A program made the translations under genes and the position numbers. Positions 17,872-25,887 of a stretch of 64,000 nt of DNA are shown here, piece after piece. The DNA is from JBNKVT01 sp050299335 (GTDB lineage Bacteria; Pseudomonadota; Alphaproteobacteria; Rhodobacterales; Rhodobacteraceae), in NCBI GenBank assembly GCA_050299335.1, contig JBNKVT010000019.1:1-64000 (forward strand), in the 5' to 3' direction. Below the pieces are notes generated by a model. It did not search any database. It was not told where the DNA came from and saw nothing but the letters and a program-made list of their open reading frames with translations. Each line of letters starts with the position of its first letter. The stretch's first letter is position 1.

Positions 17872-19581
17872 TCACGGTTTCAGCACTTCATCGGGAAAAT
17901 GCTTCAGCACCGACAATAGCGGATTGGGTGCCGCCTGCCCAAGCCCGCAAATCGACGCCTGCATCATCACCTCCGACAGGTCGCGCAGCGTCTCGGCGTC
18001 CCAGGTTTCCCCCTGCATCAACCTGACCGCCATCGTCGTCCCGTTCCGGCACGGCGTGCACTGGCCGCAACTCTCATCCTCGAAGAACTTCATCAGGTTC
18101 AGCGCCGCCCCGCGAATGTCGTCCTTGTCCGACAACACGATCACCGCCGCAGAGCCGATGAAACAGCCCTCGGGTTGCAGAGTGTCAAAGTCCAGGGGAA
18201 TATCCGCCTTCGATGCCGGCAGGATCCCCCCCGAGGCCCCGCCCGGCAGATAAGCCTTCAGCACATGCCCTTCGGCCATGCCGCCGCAATACTCGTCCAC
18301 CAGCTCACGCAGGGTGATCCCCGCCGGGGCCAGCTTCACCCCCGGCTCCCGCACCCGCCCCGAGACCGAGAAACTCCGCAAGCCCTTCCGCCCATGCCGC
18401 CCATGCGACGTGAACCAATTGGCCCCCTTCTCGAAAATCTCCCGGATCCAGTAAACCGTCTCGACATTGTGCACGAGCGTCGGCCGCCCGAAGACGCCAT
18501 TCTGGGCCACATAAGGCGGCCGGTGCCGCGGCAGCCCCCGCTTGCCCTCGACCGACTCGATCAGCGCGCTTTCCTCGCCGCAGATATAGGCCCCGGCCCC
18601 CCGCCGTACCTCCACCTGACCCGCCGGCACCAGCCCCTCGCGTTCCAGCAAGGCCACTTCCTCGCGCAGCATCTCGACAATCGCCGGATATTCGTCGCGC
18701 ATATAGATAAAGATCCGCGCCGCCTCGACCGCATGGGCCGCAATCAGCATGCCTTCGAGAAACCGGTGCGGGTCGCGTTCGAGGTAATACTTGTCCTTGA
18801 ACGTCCCCGGCTCGCCCTCGTCGCCATTGATGCACATCATCCGGGGGCCTTCTTCGGCGCGGACGAACTGCCACTTCTTCGCCGCCGGAAACCCCGCGCC
18901 CCCGAGCCCCCGGAGACCCGCATCGCCAATCACCCCGCTCAGCGTCTCGTAACTCACCGTCCCGTCCCGGAAATCCTTCAGCAGCCGGTAGCCGCCATCG
19001 GCGACGTAATCTGCATAGGTCTTGATCCCCGGCTTCTCGGCATGGGTGTCGCGGGCCTTCACCGCCGCCGCGATCGCCTCCGCATCCGTCCCCACCAGAT
19101 GCCTGTGCCCGACCTCCGCCACCGGTGCCACGTCGCAGCGCCCCATGCAGGGCGCGCGCAACACCCGCGCCTCCAGCCCCATGCCTTTCAGCCGCGCCAG
19201 CACATCCTCCGCCCCGGCCAGCGCGCAACTCAGCGAGTCGCAGACCCGCACCGTCACCGGCGGCAGCGGCTCCTCGCCATCGTCGACAATCGAGAAATGC
19301 GCGTAAAACGTCGCCGTCTCGAACACCTCGGCCATCGACAGTTTCATCCGCACCGCCAGCGCCCTGAGATGCCGCATGTGCAGACAGCCGAACCGGTCCT
19401 GAATGCGGTGCAGATACTCGATCAAGTGGTCCCGCCGCAACGCGCCGTCGAACAGCGCGTCGAGCTCCGCGCGGGCAGCCGGATCGAGCGTGCGGCCCTT
19501 GTTGAACGCGTGTTTCTTGCGCCGTCCCGAACCGGGATGGATACGCCGCGCCGGCTGGCTGCCGTCTTCCTGAATGTCCAT
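17872..19581 (-). CDS. fdsB: NAD-dependent formate dehydrogenase diaphorase, fused gamma-beta subunit
   Basis: A 569-residue fusion of a NuoE-like and a NuoF-like module. The N-terminal thioredoxin-type [2Fe-2S] domain carries Cys 114, 119, 145 and 149 (VCDSLSC and APCMGRC). The NuoF part begins near residue 185 with the FMN/NADH motifs LRGLGGAGFPAAKKW, INGDEGEPGTFKDK and GAGAYICGEESALIESVEG, and a 4Fe-4S motif ESCGQCTPCRNG. It transfers electrons from FdsA to NAD+. In Rhodobacter capsulatus FdsG and FdsB are separate chains, so this is a fused form. I use the ATG at 19581 (AAGG upstream); the frame is open to 19884 without family similarity. Confidence 0.9.
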   Translation of the reverse strand: MDIQEDGSQPARRIHPGSGRRKKHAFNKGRTLDPAARAELDALFDGALRRDHLIEYLHRIQDRFGCLHMRHLRALAVRMKLSMAEVFETATFYAHFSIVDDGEEPLPPVTVRVCDSLSCALAGAEDVLARLKGMGLEARVLRAPCMGRCDVAPVAEVGHRHLVGTDAEAIAAAVKARDTHAEKPGIKTYADYVADGGYRLLKDFRDGTVSYETLSGVIGDAGLRGLGGAGFPAAKKWQFVRAEEGPRMMCINGDEGEPGTFKDKYYLERDPHRFLEGMLIAAHAVEAARIFIYMRDEYPAIVEMLREEVALLEREGLVPAGQVEVRRGAGAYICGEESALIESVEGKRGLPRHRPPYVAQNGVFGRPTLVHNVETVYWIREIFEKGANWFTSHGRHGRKGLRSFSVSGRVREPGVKLAPAGITLRELVDEYCGGMAEGHVLKAYLPGGASGGILPASKADIPLDFDTLQPEGCFIGSAAVIVLSDKDDIRGAALNLMKFFEDESCGQCTPCRNGTTMAVRLMQGETWDAETLRDLSEVMMQASICGLGQAAPNPLLSVLKHFPDEVLKP

Positions 19582-20055
19582 GCCCAGACCTTCGATTGCC
19601 GATTGCCGCCCCTGTCGGGTGAACAGACTTCCTGCACTATGTCCTAACAGCACATGACGCAACTGCCCAGACGCGGACCCGTCTCCGACCTTGATCGCAA
19701 CAGGTCGCGTACCCAAAAATCCTGCATTTCCGGCGGGATCCTGGCAAAGACCTGAAGTTTTGCGCCTGTGGTCAATAGTGGCGCTGTCGGCAAACGTCGC
19801 AAATCTCCCGGCTGACGCGAAAAACCGACGCGAAGGGATATGAGGCATTGGCCGCCTGACAGGTCCCTGGAACGACCTGGGCAAGGGGCATCGACCGCGG
19901 CCAGGGCGGTGGCCGGATGGGGCTCCGACCGGCGGCTATGGCGGCGGGGTCCGTCCTTCACCGGGAACTGCCGCTATCCGCTTTCCACCCGTCAGGGATT
20001 GTCCGCGCCCCGGCTTTTGCTATAAACCGCCCAAATCGCAAGAGGGACGGGCGTC
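19582..20055. other. Divergent control region of fds and pyrB
   Basis: 474 bases between the divergent formate dehydrogenase and pyrimidine operons. A good sigma70-type promoter for pyrB lies at 19999-20026. For the fds side I see only weak candidates. No gene with a ribosome site or family match was found. Confidence 0.55.
19999..20026 (+). promoter_or_regulatory. Probable sigma70 promoter of pyrB
   Basis: TTGTCC (19999-20004) and TATAAA (20021-20026) are separated by 16 bases, about 30 bases before the TTG start of pyrB. The expected transcription start is near 20033. Confidence 0.55.
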
Positions 20056-20985
20056 TTGTTCAGCCACCGGCATCTTCTGGGCATCGAACCCCTCTCGGCG
20101 GGCGATATCACCGCCATTCTCGATCTCGCCGAGGAATATGCGGCGCTGAACCGCCAGCCCGACAAGCACGGGGACGCCCTGAAGGGCCTCACCCAGATCA
20201 ACATGTTCTTCGAGAATTCGACCCGCACGCTGGCCTCCTTCGAATTGGCGGGAAAACGCCTCGGCGCCGATGTCATGTCGATGGCCATGCAGGCAAGCTC
20301 GATCAAGAAGGGCGAGACGCTGATCGACACCGCCCTCACCCTCAACGCCATGCATCCCGACCTCATCGTCGTCCGCCACCCGCATTCCGGGGCGGTCAAC
20401 CTCCTCGCCTCCAAGGTCAACTGCGCCGTCCTCAACGCCGGGGACGGCCGCCACGAGCACCCCACCCAGGCCCTCCTCGACGCCCTCACCATCCGCAAAC
20501 ACAAGGGCCGCCTGCACCGCCTCACCGTCGCCATCTGCGGCGACATCGCCCATTCCCGCGTCGCGCGGTCCAACCTCCTCCTCCTCGGCCGCATGGAAAA
20601 CCGCGTCCGCCTCATCGGCCCCCGCACCCTGATGCCTGCGGGCGTCGACAGGCTGGGGGTCGAGGTGACGGACGACATGCGCGAAGGCCTCAAGGGCGTC
20701 GACGTGGTGATGATGCTCCGCCTCCAGCGCGAACGCATGGACGGCGGCTTCATCCCCTCCGAGCGCGAATACTACCACCGCTTCGGCCTCGACGCCGAGA
20801 AACTCGGCTTCGCCAACCCCGACGCTATCGTCATGCACCCCGGCCCGATGAACCGCGGCGTCGAGATCGACGGAGAGCTCGCCGACGACATCAACCGCTC
20901 GGTCATCCAGGAGCAGGTCGAAATGGGCGTGGCGGTCAGGATGGCAGCGATGGATCTGCTGGCGCGGAATCGGAGGATGATATGA
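20056..20985 (+). CDS. pyrB: Aspartate carbamoyltransferase catalytic subunit
   Basis: A 309-residue enzyme that condenses carbamoyl phosphate and aspartate, the first committed step of pyrimidine synthesis. Motifs: FFENSTRTLASFE (carbamoyl phosphate loop), GRHEHPTQALLDALT, DIAHSRVARSN and MHPGPMNRGVEI. The start is an unusual TTG at 20056, with GAGGGA 7-8 bases upstream; RHLLGIEPLS then begins as in relatives. No pyrI regulatory gene is present. The next gene overlaps it by 4 bases and a dihydroorotase homologue follows, a layout in which the homologue may form part of the ATCase complex. Confidence 0.95.
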   Translation: MFSHRHLLGIEPLSAGDITAILDLAEEYAALNRQPDKHGDALKGLTQINMFFENSTRTLASFELAGKRLGADVMSMAMQASSIKKGETLIDTALTLNAMHPDLIVVRHPHSGAVNLLASKVNCAVLNAGDGRHEHPTQALLDALTIRKHKGRLHRLTVAICGDIAHSRVARSNLLLLGRMENRVRLIGPRTLMPAGVDRLGVEVTDDMREGLKGVDVVMMLRLQRERMDGGFIPSEREYYHRFGLDAEKLGFANPDAIVMHPGPMNRGVEIDGELADDINRSVIQEQVEMGVAVRMAAMDLLARNRRMI

Positions 20986-21575
20986 GCCGTGCCATCCTTA
21001 CCGCCCGGACATCTACGGAAACTGGCCACTGGGACACCTATTTCGAACGTGGAGAACGGTTGATCTGGGAGGGGAAACCGCAGAAAGGCTTTCATTTCGG
21101 ATTGGAAGGTATCGTCCATAACCTTTTGGGATTGCCGATCCTTTTGGGGGGAATATTCTTCTTTATCATTGGGACCGGACAATCTGTCGGGCTAGTTGCT
21201 CCCCCGGCTGACGGCGCGAACGGCTTGAAAATGGCGTTATTCTCCCTGCCGTTCCTGGCTGCGGGGATTTGGTTGGTTTTGGGTCCGTGGCTAGCAGGAC
21301 CGATAGCGACACGATATGTGCGATATGCCCTGACCAACCGCAGAGCCTATATTGCCAGGTCCTTTCTGAAACGCCGCCTTAAATCCTATCCCATTTCGCC
21401 GGATTCGCCCCTCGAACTGGAAAAGGGCCGTGGCGTGGACAATGTCTATTTTCAAACTGAAGACTATCGCGACCCCGACGGCGACAAGAAGATACGGAAG
21501 ATCGGATTTGAAAATGTCGCCGATGGCGACCGGATTTACCAGCTGCTTCGCAAGGTTCAGCGCGGAGAGATATGA
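20982..21575 (+). CDS. Two-helix membrane protein, bacterial PH-like, in the pyr operon
   Basis: A 197-residue protein starting at the ATG that overlaps the pyrB stop (ATGA). Two hydrophobic segments (about 48-68 and 85-108) are followed by a soluble part with YVRYALTNRRAYIAR, the pattern found in bacterial PH-like (bPH2) membrane proteins. The region YFERGERLIWEGKPQKGFHF before the helices also fits that group. Coupling to pyrB and position ahead of the dihydroorotase homologue suggest co-expression, not necessarily a pyrimidine role. Base composition is somewhat more AT-rich than pyrB. Confidence 0.7.
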   Translation: MSRAILTARTSTETGHWDTYFERGERLIWEGKPQKGFHFGLEGIVHNLLGLPILLGGIFFFIIGTGQSVGLVAPPADGANGLKMALFSLPFLAAGIWLVLGPWLAGPIATRYVRYALTNRRAYIARSFLKRRLKSYPISPDSPLELEKGRGVDNVYFQTEDYRDPDGDKKIRKIGFENVADGDRIYQLLRKVQRGEI

Positions 21576-21627
21576 TGCGTGCGCGAAACAATACCTTCGG
21601 TAACCTTGTCAGCGGAAAGGCCCGTTT

Positions 21628-22899
21628 ATGAGACCGGCTATTCTGTCGAACGCCCTGATTGTTGATCCAGAGAGCGGGACACTTTCACCCGGAGGAATTG
21701 CGCTCGAAGCGGGAAAGGTAGTGGAAATCGGCGACTTCTCCGGCGGCATCGACTGCGGTGGCAAAATCCTCGCCCCCGGCATCATCGATATCGGCGTCAA
21801 GGTCTGCGAGCCCGGGGAGCGGCATAAGGAAAGCTTCCGCACCGCGGGGCTGGCGGCGGCGGCAGGCGGGATCACCACCATGGTCACGCGGCCCGACACC
21901 ACCCCGGCGATGGACAGCCCGGAGATACTGGAATTTCACCGCCGCCGCGCCGCCGAGGCCGCCCCCGTAAACGTCCTGCCGATGGCCGCCCTCACCAAGG
22001 GGCGCGAAGGCCGCGAGATGACGGAAATCGGGTTTCTGAGCGATGCCGGGGCAGTCGCCTTCTCCGACGCCGACCGCCCGGTCCGCGATGCCAAGGTGCT
22101 GGCCCGGGCGATGACCTATGCCGCCGGCCTCAATGCCTTGATCGTAGCCCACCCGCAGGAGCCGGTGCTGTCCGAAGGGGCCTCCATGACCTCGGGCGCC
22201 TTCGCCTCCAAACTCGGCCTGCCCGGCGTGTCACCGATGGCCGAACGCATCCAGCTGGAGCGCGACCTGGCGCTGGTCGAGATGACCGGCTGCCGCTACC
22301 ACGCCGACCAGATCACCTGTGCCGCTGCCCTGGACCCACTCCGCCGCGCCAAGGCCGCCGGGCTGAAGGTCACCGCAGGCACCTCGATCCACCACCTGAC
22401 GCTGAACGAGTTCGATGTCGACGACTACCGGACCTTCTTCAAGGTCAAGCCGCCCTTGCGCTCCGAGGACGACCGCCTCGCCACCGTGCAGGCGCTGGCG
22501 GATGGCGAAATCGACATCATCTCGTCGATGCACACCCCCCAGGACGAGGAATCCAAACGCCTCCCCTTCGAAGAGGCCGCCAGTGGCGCCGTCGCCCTCG
22601 AAACCCTGCTCCCCGCCGCGCTGCAACTGGTCCATGCCGGCCATCTCGGCCTCCCCGCCCTTTTCCGCGCCCTCAGCCTCAACCCCGCAAGGCTGCTAGG
22701 CCTCGAGGCAGGCCGCATCGCCATCGGCGCCCCCGCCGACCTGATCCTCTTCGACCCGGACGCGCCCTTCACCCTCGACCGGGCCAACCTGCGCTCAAAA
22801 TCCAAGAACACCCCCTATGACCTGCGCCAGATGCAAGGCCGCGTCCTGCGCACATTCGTCGGCGGCAAACAGGTTTTCGGCCCGGAGGACGCCGCATGA
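21628..22899 (+). CDS. Dihydroorotase homologue lacking the HxH metal ligands
   Basis: A 423-residue member of the class I dihydroorotase/allantoinase amidohydrolase family. The usual D-x-H-x-H-x-R-E-P-G block reads IIDIGVKVCEPG, so both His metal ligands are replaced by Gly and Lys, and the later TDHAPH-type block reads SSMHTPQDEE. AGGITTMVTRPDT and FKVKPPLRSEDD keep the family shape. It should not hydrolyse dihydroorotate by the normal two-metal route. In Pseudomonas an inactive PyrC' homologue is required for ATCase assembly, and that role would fit the pyrB operon. A true dihydroorotase would be expected elsewhere. plsY starts 4 bases before its stop. Confidence 0.85.
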   Translation: MRPAILSNALIVDPESGTLSPGGIALEAGKVVEIGDFSGGIDCGGKILAPGIIDIGVKVCEPGERHKESFRTAGLAAAAGGITTMVTRPDTTPAMDSPEILEFHRRRAAEAAPVNVLPMAALTKGREGREMTEIGFLSDAGAVAFSDADRPVRDAKVLARAMTYAAGLNALIVAHPQEPVLSEGASMTSGAFASKLGLPGVSPMAERIQLERDLALVEMTGCRYHADQITCAAALDPLRRAKAAGLKVTAGTSIHHLTLNEFDVDDYRTFFKVKPPLRSEDDRLATVQALADGEIDIISSMHTPQDEESKRLPFEEAASGAVALETLLPAALQLVHAGHLGLPALFRALSLNPARLLGLEAGRIAIGAPADLILFDPDAPFTLDRANLRSKSKNTPYDLRQMQGRVLRTFVGGKQVFGPEDAA

Positions 22900-23471
22900 G
22901 CACGATCCTGCCCCTGATCCTCGGCTACCTCCTCGGCGCAATCCCCTTCGGCCTTGTAATCACCCGTATCCTGGGGGCCGGAGACCTGAGGCAAATCGGT
23001 TCGGGCAATATCGGCGCCACCAACGTGTTGCGCACAGGCCGCAAGGGTGCGGCATTGGCGACACTGATCCTCGACAGCGGCAAGGGGGCGGTGGCGGTGA
23101 TCCTCGGCGCCATGCTCTTTGACCACGGCACGCTGGCCGGGCTGGGGGCGTTTCTCGGCCACCTGTTCCCGGTCTGGCTGAAGTTCCGGGGCGGCAAGGG
23201 CATGGCGACATTCATCGGGGTCATGCTGGCCCTGAGCTTCCCGGCTGGGCTCGCGGTATGCGCGAGTTGGCTGGCAACTGCATTCGCCACAAGGATATCT
23301 TCTGCCTCCGCCCTGGTCTCGGCCACCCTCAGCCCGCTCTGGCTGGCGCTGTTCGGACAGGGCCAAACCGCGGGGATCGTGCTGGTCATGGTGGCGCTGA
23401 TCTGGGTCAAGCACGCCGCCAATATCCGCCGGATGCTGAGCGGGACCGAGCCGAAGATCGGCAAGTCCTGA
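22896..23471 (+). CDS. plsY: Acyl-phosphate:glycerol-3-phosphate acyltransferase
   Basis: A 191-residue inner-membrane enzyme that acylates glycerol-3-phosphate from acyl-phosphate, starting phospholipid synthesis. It has about five hydrophobic helices and the PlsY motifs IGSGNIGATNVLRTG and KFRGGKGMATFIG. The start overlaps the stop of the dihydroorotase homologue by 4 bases (ATGA), so it is the last gene of the pyrB operon. This linkage of plsY to pyr genes is usual in Rhodobacterales. Confidence 0.92.
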   Translation: MSTILPLILGYLLGAIPFGLVITRILGAGDLRQIGSGNIGATNVLRTGRKGAALATLILDSGKGAVAVILGAMLFDHGTLAGLGAFLGHLFPVWLKFRGGKGMATFIGVMLALSFPAGLAVCASWLATAFATRISSASALVSATLSPLWLALFGQGQTAGIVLVMVALIWVKHAANIRRMLSGTEPKIGKS

Positions 23472-23650
23472 GCGGAGGAATTCCGAAGGCAATGTGATAA
23501 TTGCCGTTTCGCACACAAGATATTGTGGCTATTTCCCAACACCTGACACCAAATTCGGACGCCTGCGACAGAAGCGCACAGTTTCCTTTTGGCAAAACGC
23601 CCGGTCCGGGTGACTATCCGGGCCAAACACAAACAAACGAGGGGATAGTC

Positions 23651-24073
23651 ATGGGTTTTGGTGATGCCGTAAAGAAATGCCTGCGCGACTGGATCACGTT
23701 CTCGGGCCGCGCGCCGCGGTCGGAATACTGGTGGTTCGTGCTGTTCAACGTGCTGGTCAGTATCGTCATTCAGGTCATTCTCGGGGGCCTGGCAGCCGGG
23801 ATGGGTAATGGTGGCGGCGGCGGGATCGTCGTACTAATCCTCAGCCTGGCGGCGCTGGTCGTGCTGATCTATTTCGCCATTGCCGGGATTTCGGCAGCGG
23901 TGCGCCGCCTGCATGACAAGGACAAGAGCGGCTGGTTCTACTGGCTGGTGCTGATCCCACTGATCGGCCCGATCATCCTGATCGTCTGGTTCTGCCAGCG
24001 CGGTACCGTCGGCCCGAACCAGTTCGGCGAGGACCCGCTGGGCGGCGAAGGTGCGGCCCAGGTCTTCGAATAA
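23651..24073 (+). CDS. DUF805 membrane protein 1 of 6
   Basis: A 140-residue membrane protein starting at the ATG at 23651 (GAGGGGAT upstream). It opens MGFGDAVKKCLRDWITF, then SGRAPRSEYWWF, two or three hydrophobic segments with a glycine run, the family motif AVRRLHDKDKSGWF, a C-terminal helix, and GPNQFGEDPL. These marks define DUF805, small inner-membrane proteins of unknown biochemical role. It is the first of six consecutive homologues and is separated from the second by 75 bases that contain a strong hairpin. Confidence 0.88.
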   Translation: MGFGDAVKKCLRDWITFSGRAPRSEYWWFVLFNVLVSIVIQVILGGLAAGMGNGGGGGIVVLILSLAALVVLIYFAIAGISAAVRRLHDKDKSGWFYWLVLIPLIGPIILIVWFCQRGTVGPNQFGEDPLGGEGAAQVFE

Positions 24074-24092
24074 CAGCGACCGCGACGACTAA

Positions 24093-24120
24093 CGGCCGGG
24101 GTGTGACAACACCCTGGCCG
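24093..24120 (+). terminator. Strong hairpin between DUF805 genes 1 and 2
   Basis: CGGCCGGGGTGT (24093-24104) pairs with ACACCCTGGCCG (24109-24120) over a GACA loop, 12 pairs with one G-T. There is no T-run after it, so it may act as an RNA stabiliser or partial attenuator as readily as a terminator. Confidence 0.5.
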
Positions 24121-24148
24121 CATTGCATTTGAAAAGGGATTTCGGAAC

Positions 24149-24604
24149 ATGGGGTTCGGCGAAGCTTTCAAGCACAATCTCATCAAACCGTTCGAAGGCC
24201 GCGCCTCGCGCTCGGAATACTGGTGGTTCGTCCTGTGGTACTTTCTTCTGTTCCTGGTTCCCTACTTCATTGTTATCGGACTAGCGGTCGGGGTCAGATC
24301 CGCAGCACCTGGCGATGCCAACCTGGAAGGGATGGAGATGTTCTTTGCCGGCGCAGGCATCATCCTCTTCCCGCTGCTCTTTGCGTGGATATTTCTGCTC
24401 TACTGGATGATCATCGCTATGGCCTGCACGATGATGCGCCGACTGCACGACACCGACCGGTCTGCCTGGTGGTTCCTGATAGTCATGATCCCGCTGGTTG
24501 GACCGATTGTGCTGCTGGTCTTCCTGTGCCTGCCCGGCACCACCGGCCCCAACCGCTTCGGCGAGGACCCGCTGCAGCCGGTCGACGCCACCGTCTTCCG
24601 GTGA
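24149..24604 (+). CDS. DUF805 membrane protein 2 of 6
   Basis: A 151-residue homologue, the longest of the array. It reads MGFGEAFKHNLIKPFEGRAS, then RSEYWWFVLWYF, a large second hydrophobic block, MMRRLHDTDRSAWWF and GPNRFGEDPLQPVDATVF. Compared with copy 1 it has an extra loop (about residues 49-62) before the second helix. Copy 3 begins 4 bases after its stop, so the two are probably translationally coupled. Function unknown. Confidence 0.88.
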   Translation: MGFGEAFKHNLIKPFEGRASRSEYWWFVLWYFLLFLVPYFIVIGLAVGVRSAAPGDANLEGMEMFFAGAGIILFPLLFAWIFLLYWMIIAMACTMMRRLHDTDRSAWWFLIVMIPLVGPIVLLVFLCLPGTTGPNRFGEDPLQPVDATVFR

Positions 24605-24608
24605 CGCC

Positions 24609-25010
24609 ATGGGGTTCACTGAGGCGACCGCGACCTGCCTGCGGAAATATTTTGTATTTTCCGGCCGCGCCCCAAGGTCGGAATACTGGTGGTTCTTCCT
24701 GTTCAAGCTGATCCTGACCGTCGCCGCCTTCGCCCTGGCCATCTGGTCGGTCAACCGCAACGAGGACCTGTTCAGGGTCCTGATCATCGCTTCCATAATC
24801 GGCTACCTCCTCCTGCTGATCCCTTCCATCGCGGTAGCGGTGCGAAGGCTGCATGACTGGGACATGAGCGGATGGGTCTATCTGGTGGTCTTCATCCCTT
24901 CCATCGGCGGCCTGATCCTTCTGGGGATGATGATCCCGGGCAGCACCCCGGGCGAAAACCAGTATGGCCCGCATCCATTCGATCGTATCAACACCAATAT
25001 CTTTGACTGA
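24609..25010 (+). CDS. DUF805 membrane protein 3 of 6
   Basis: A 133-residue homologue beginning at the ATG at 24609: MGFTEATATCLRKYFVFSGR, SEYWWFFLFKLI, AVRRLHDWDMSGWVYL and GENQYGPHPFDRINTNIFD. The WD after HD, shared with copy 4, separates these two from copies 2, 5 and 6, which have TD. An open frame from 24498 adds residues within the previous gene and is not used. Copy 4 starts 12 bases after its stop. Confidence 0.88.
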   Translation: MGFTEATATCLRKYFVFSGRAPRSEYWWFFLFKLILTVAAFALAIWSVNRNEDLFRVLIIASIIGYLLLLIPSIAVAVRRLHDWDMSGWVYLVVFIPSIGGLILLGMMIPGSTPGENQYGPHPFDRINTNIFD

Positions 25011-25022
25011 CCGGAGCACCCC

Positions 25023-25442
25023 ATGAGTTTCACCGAAGCCATCCGCACCTGCTTTCGCAAATACGCCACCTTCTCGGGCCGGGCACCCAGGGCCGAATAC
25101 TGGTGGTTCCAGTTGTTCCTGATCCTCCTGGTCGGCGGCGTCTTCCTTCTGGGGATGCTCCTGGCCCAGACCGGCAGTGCCGAAGGCGGGGCGACGCTGG
25201 TCGACCGGATTGCCATCATCGTCGTGGTCATCGGGTTTCTGGCGGTGATCCTGCCCTCGATCGCCGTCACCGTGCGGCGGCTGCATGACTGGGACAAATC
25301 GGGCTGGCTCTATCTGATCTCCTTCATCCCCTATGTCGGCGGGTTGATCCTTCTGGGAATGATGCTGCCGAAAAGCAGCCCCGGCGAGAACCGCTTCGGC
25401 CCCCATCCCTATGACGGGATCGACACGACCGTCTTCGACTGA
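25023..25442 (+). CDS. DUF805 membrane protein 4 of 6
   Basis: A 139-residue homologue: MSFTEAIRTCFRKYATFSGR, AEYWWFQLFLIL, TVRRLHDWDKSGWLYL and GENRFGPHPYDGIDTTVFD. GAGC lies 8-9 bases before the ATG. It is closest to copy 3 in the HDWD motif and the helix ILLGMMLP, suggesting those two arose by a recent duplication. Copy 5 starts 11 bases after its stop. Function unknown. Confidence 0.88.
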   Translation: MSFTEAIRTCFRKYATFSGRAPRAEYWWFQLFLILLVGGVFLLGMLLAQTGSAEGGATLVDRIAIIVVVIGFLAVILPSIAVTVRRLHDWDKSGWLYLISFIPYVGGLILLGMMLPKSSPGENRFGPHPYDGIDTTVFD

Positions 25443-25453
25443 GAGGCGAGACA

Positions 25454-25873
25454 ATGGGCTTCACCGAGGCGATTTCCACCTGCCTGAACAAATACGCCAC
25501 CTTCTCGGGTCGGGCGCCAAGGTCGGAATACTGGTGGTTCTACCTTTTCACCTTCCTGATCGGACTGGCGGCCCTGCCTTTCGACTATGTCCTCGGCAAC
25601 GAGTTCATCTCCAACGGCGTGTCACTGGCCTTTCTGGTGCCGACGCTCGCCGCCGGCAGCCGCAGGTTGCACGACACGGACAAGTCCGGCTGGCTGCAAC
25701 TGCTGCCCCTGATCGGCATCGTTTTCCTGTTCTTTTCGTCAATTCTGGGGATCGTTGTCATTCTGGCGCTCGTCATCCTCCTGATCGTGATGCTGGCAAC
25801 GAAGGGAAACCCAGGCGACAACCGCTTCGGTCCCGATCCGTTGCAGCCATTCGATCCAACGGTCTTCGATTAA
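25454..25873 (+). CDS. DUF805 membrane protein 5 of 6
   Basis: A 139-residue homologue: MGFTEAISTCLNKYATFSGR, RSEYWWFYLFTFLIG, RRLHDTDKSGWLQLLPL and GDNRFGPDPLQPFDPTVFD, with GAGGCGAG before the ATG. Its last 50 bases are nearly identical to those of copy 6, and both share YLFTFL and QLLPL, so these two are sister copies. Copy 6 follows after 14 bases. Confidence 0.88.
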   Translation: MGFTEAISTCLNKYATFSGRAPRSEYWWFYLFTFLIGLAALPFDYVLGNEFISNGVSLAFLVPTLAAGSRRLHDTDKSGWLQLLPLIGIVFLFFSSILGIVVILALVILLIVMLATKGNPGDNRFGPDPLQPFDPTVFD

Positions 25874-25887
25874 CAGCCACAACACCT

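Noticed and set aside
18175..19647. A 490-codon plus-strand frame opposite fdsGB
   Set aside because: Shadow of the FdsGB reading frame; the minus-strand product has every iron-sulfur and FMN motif.
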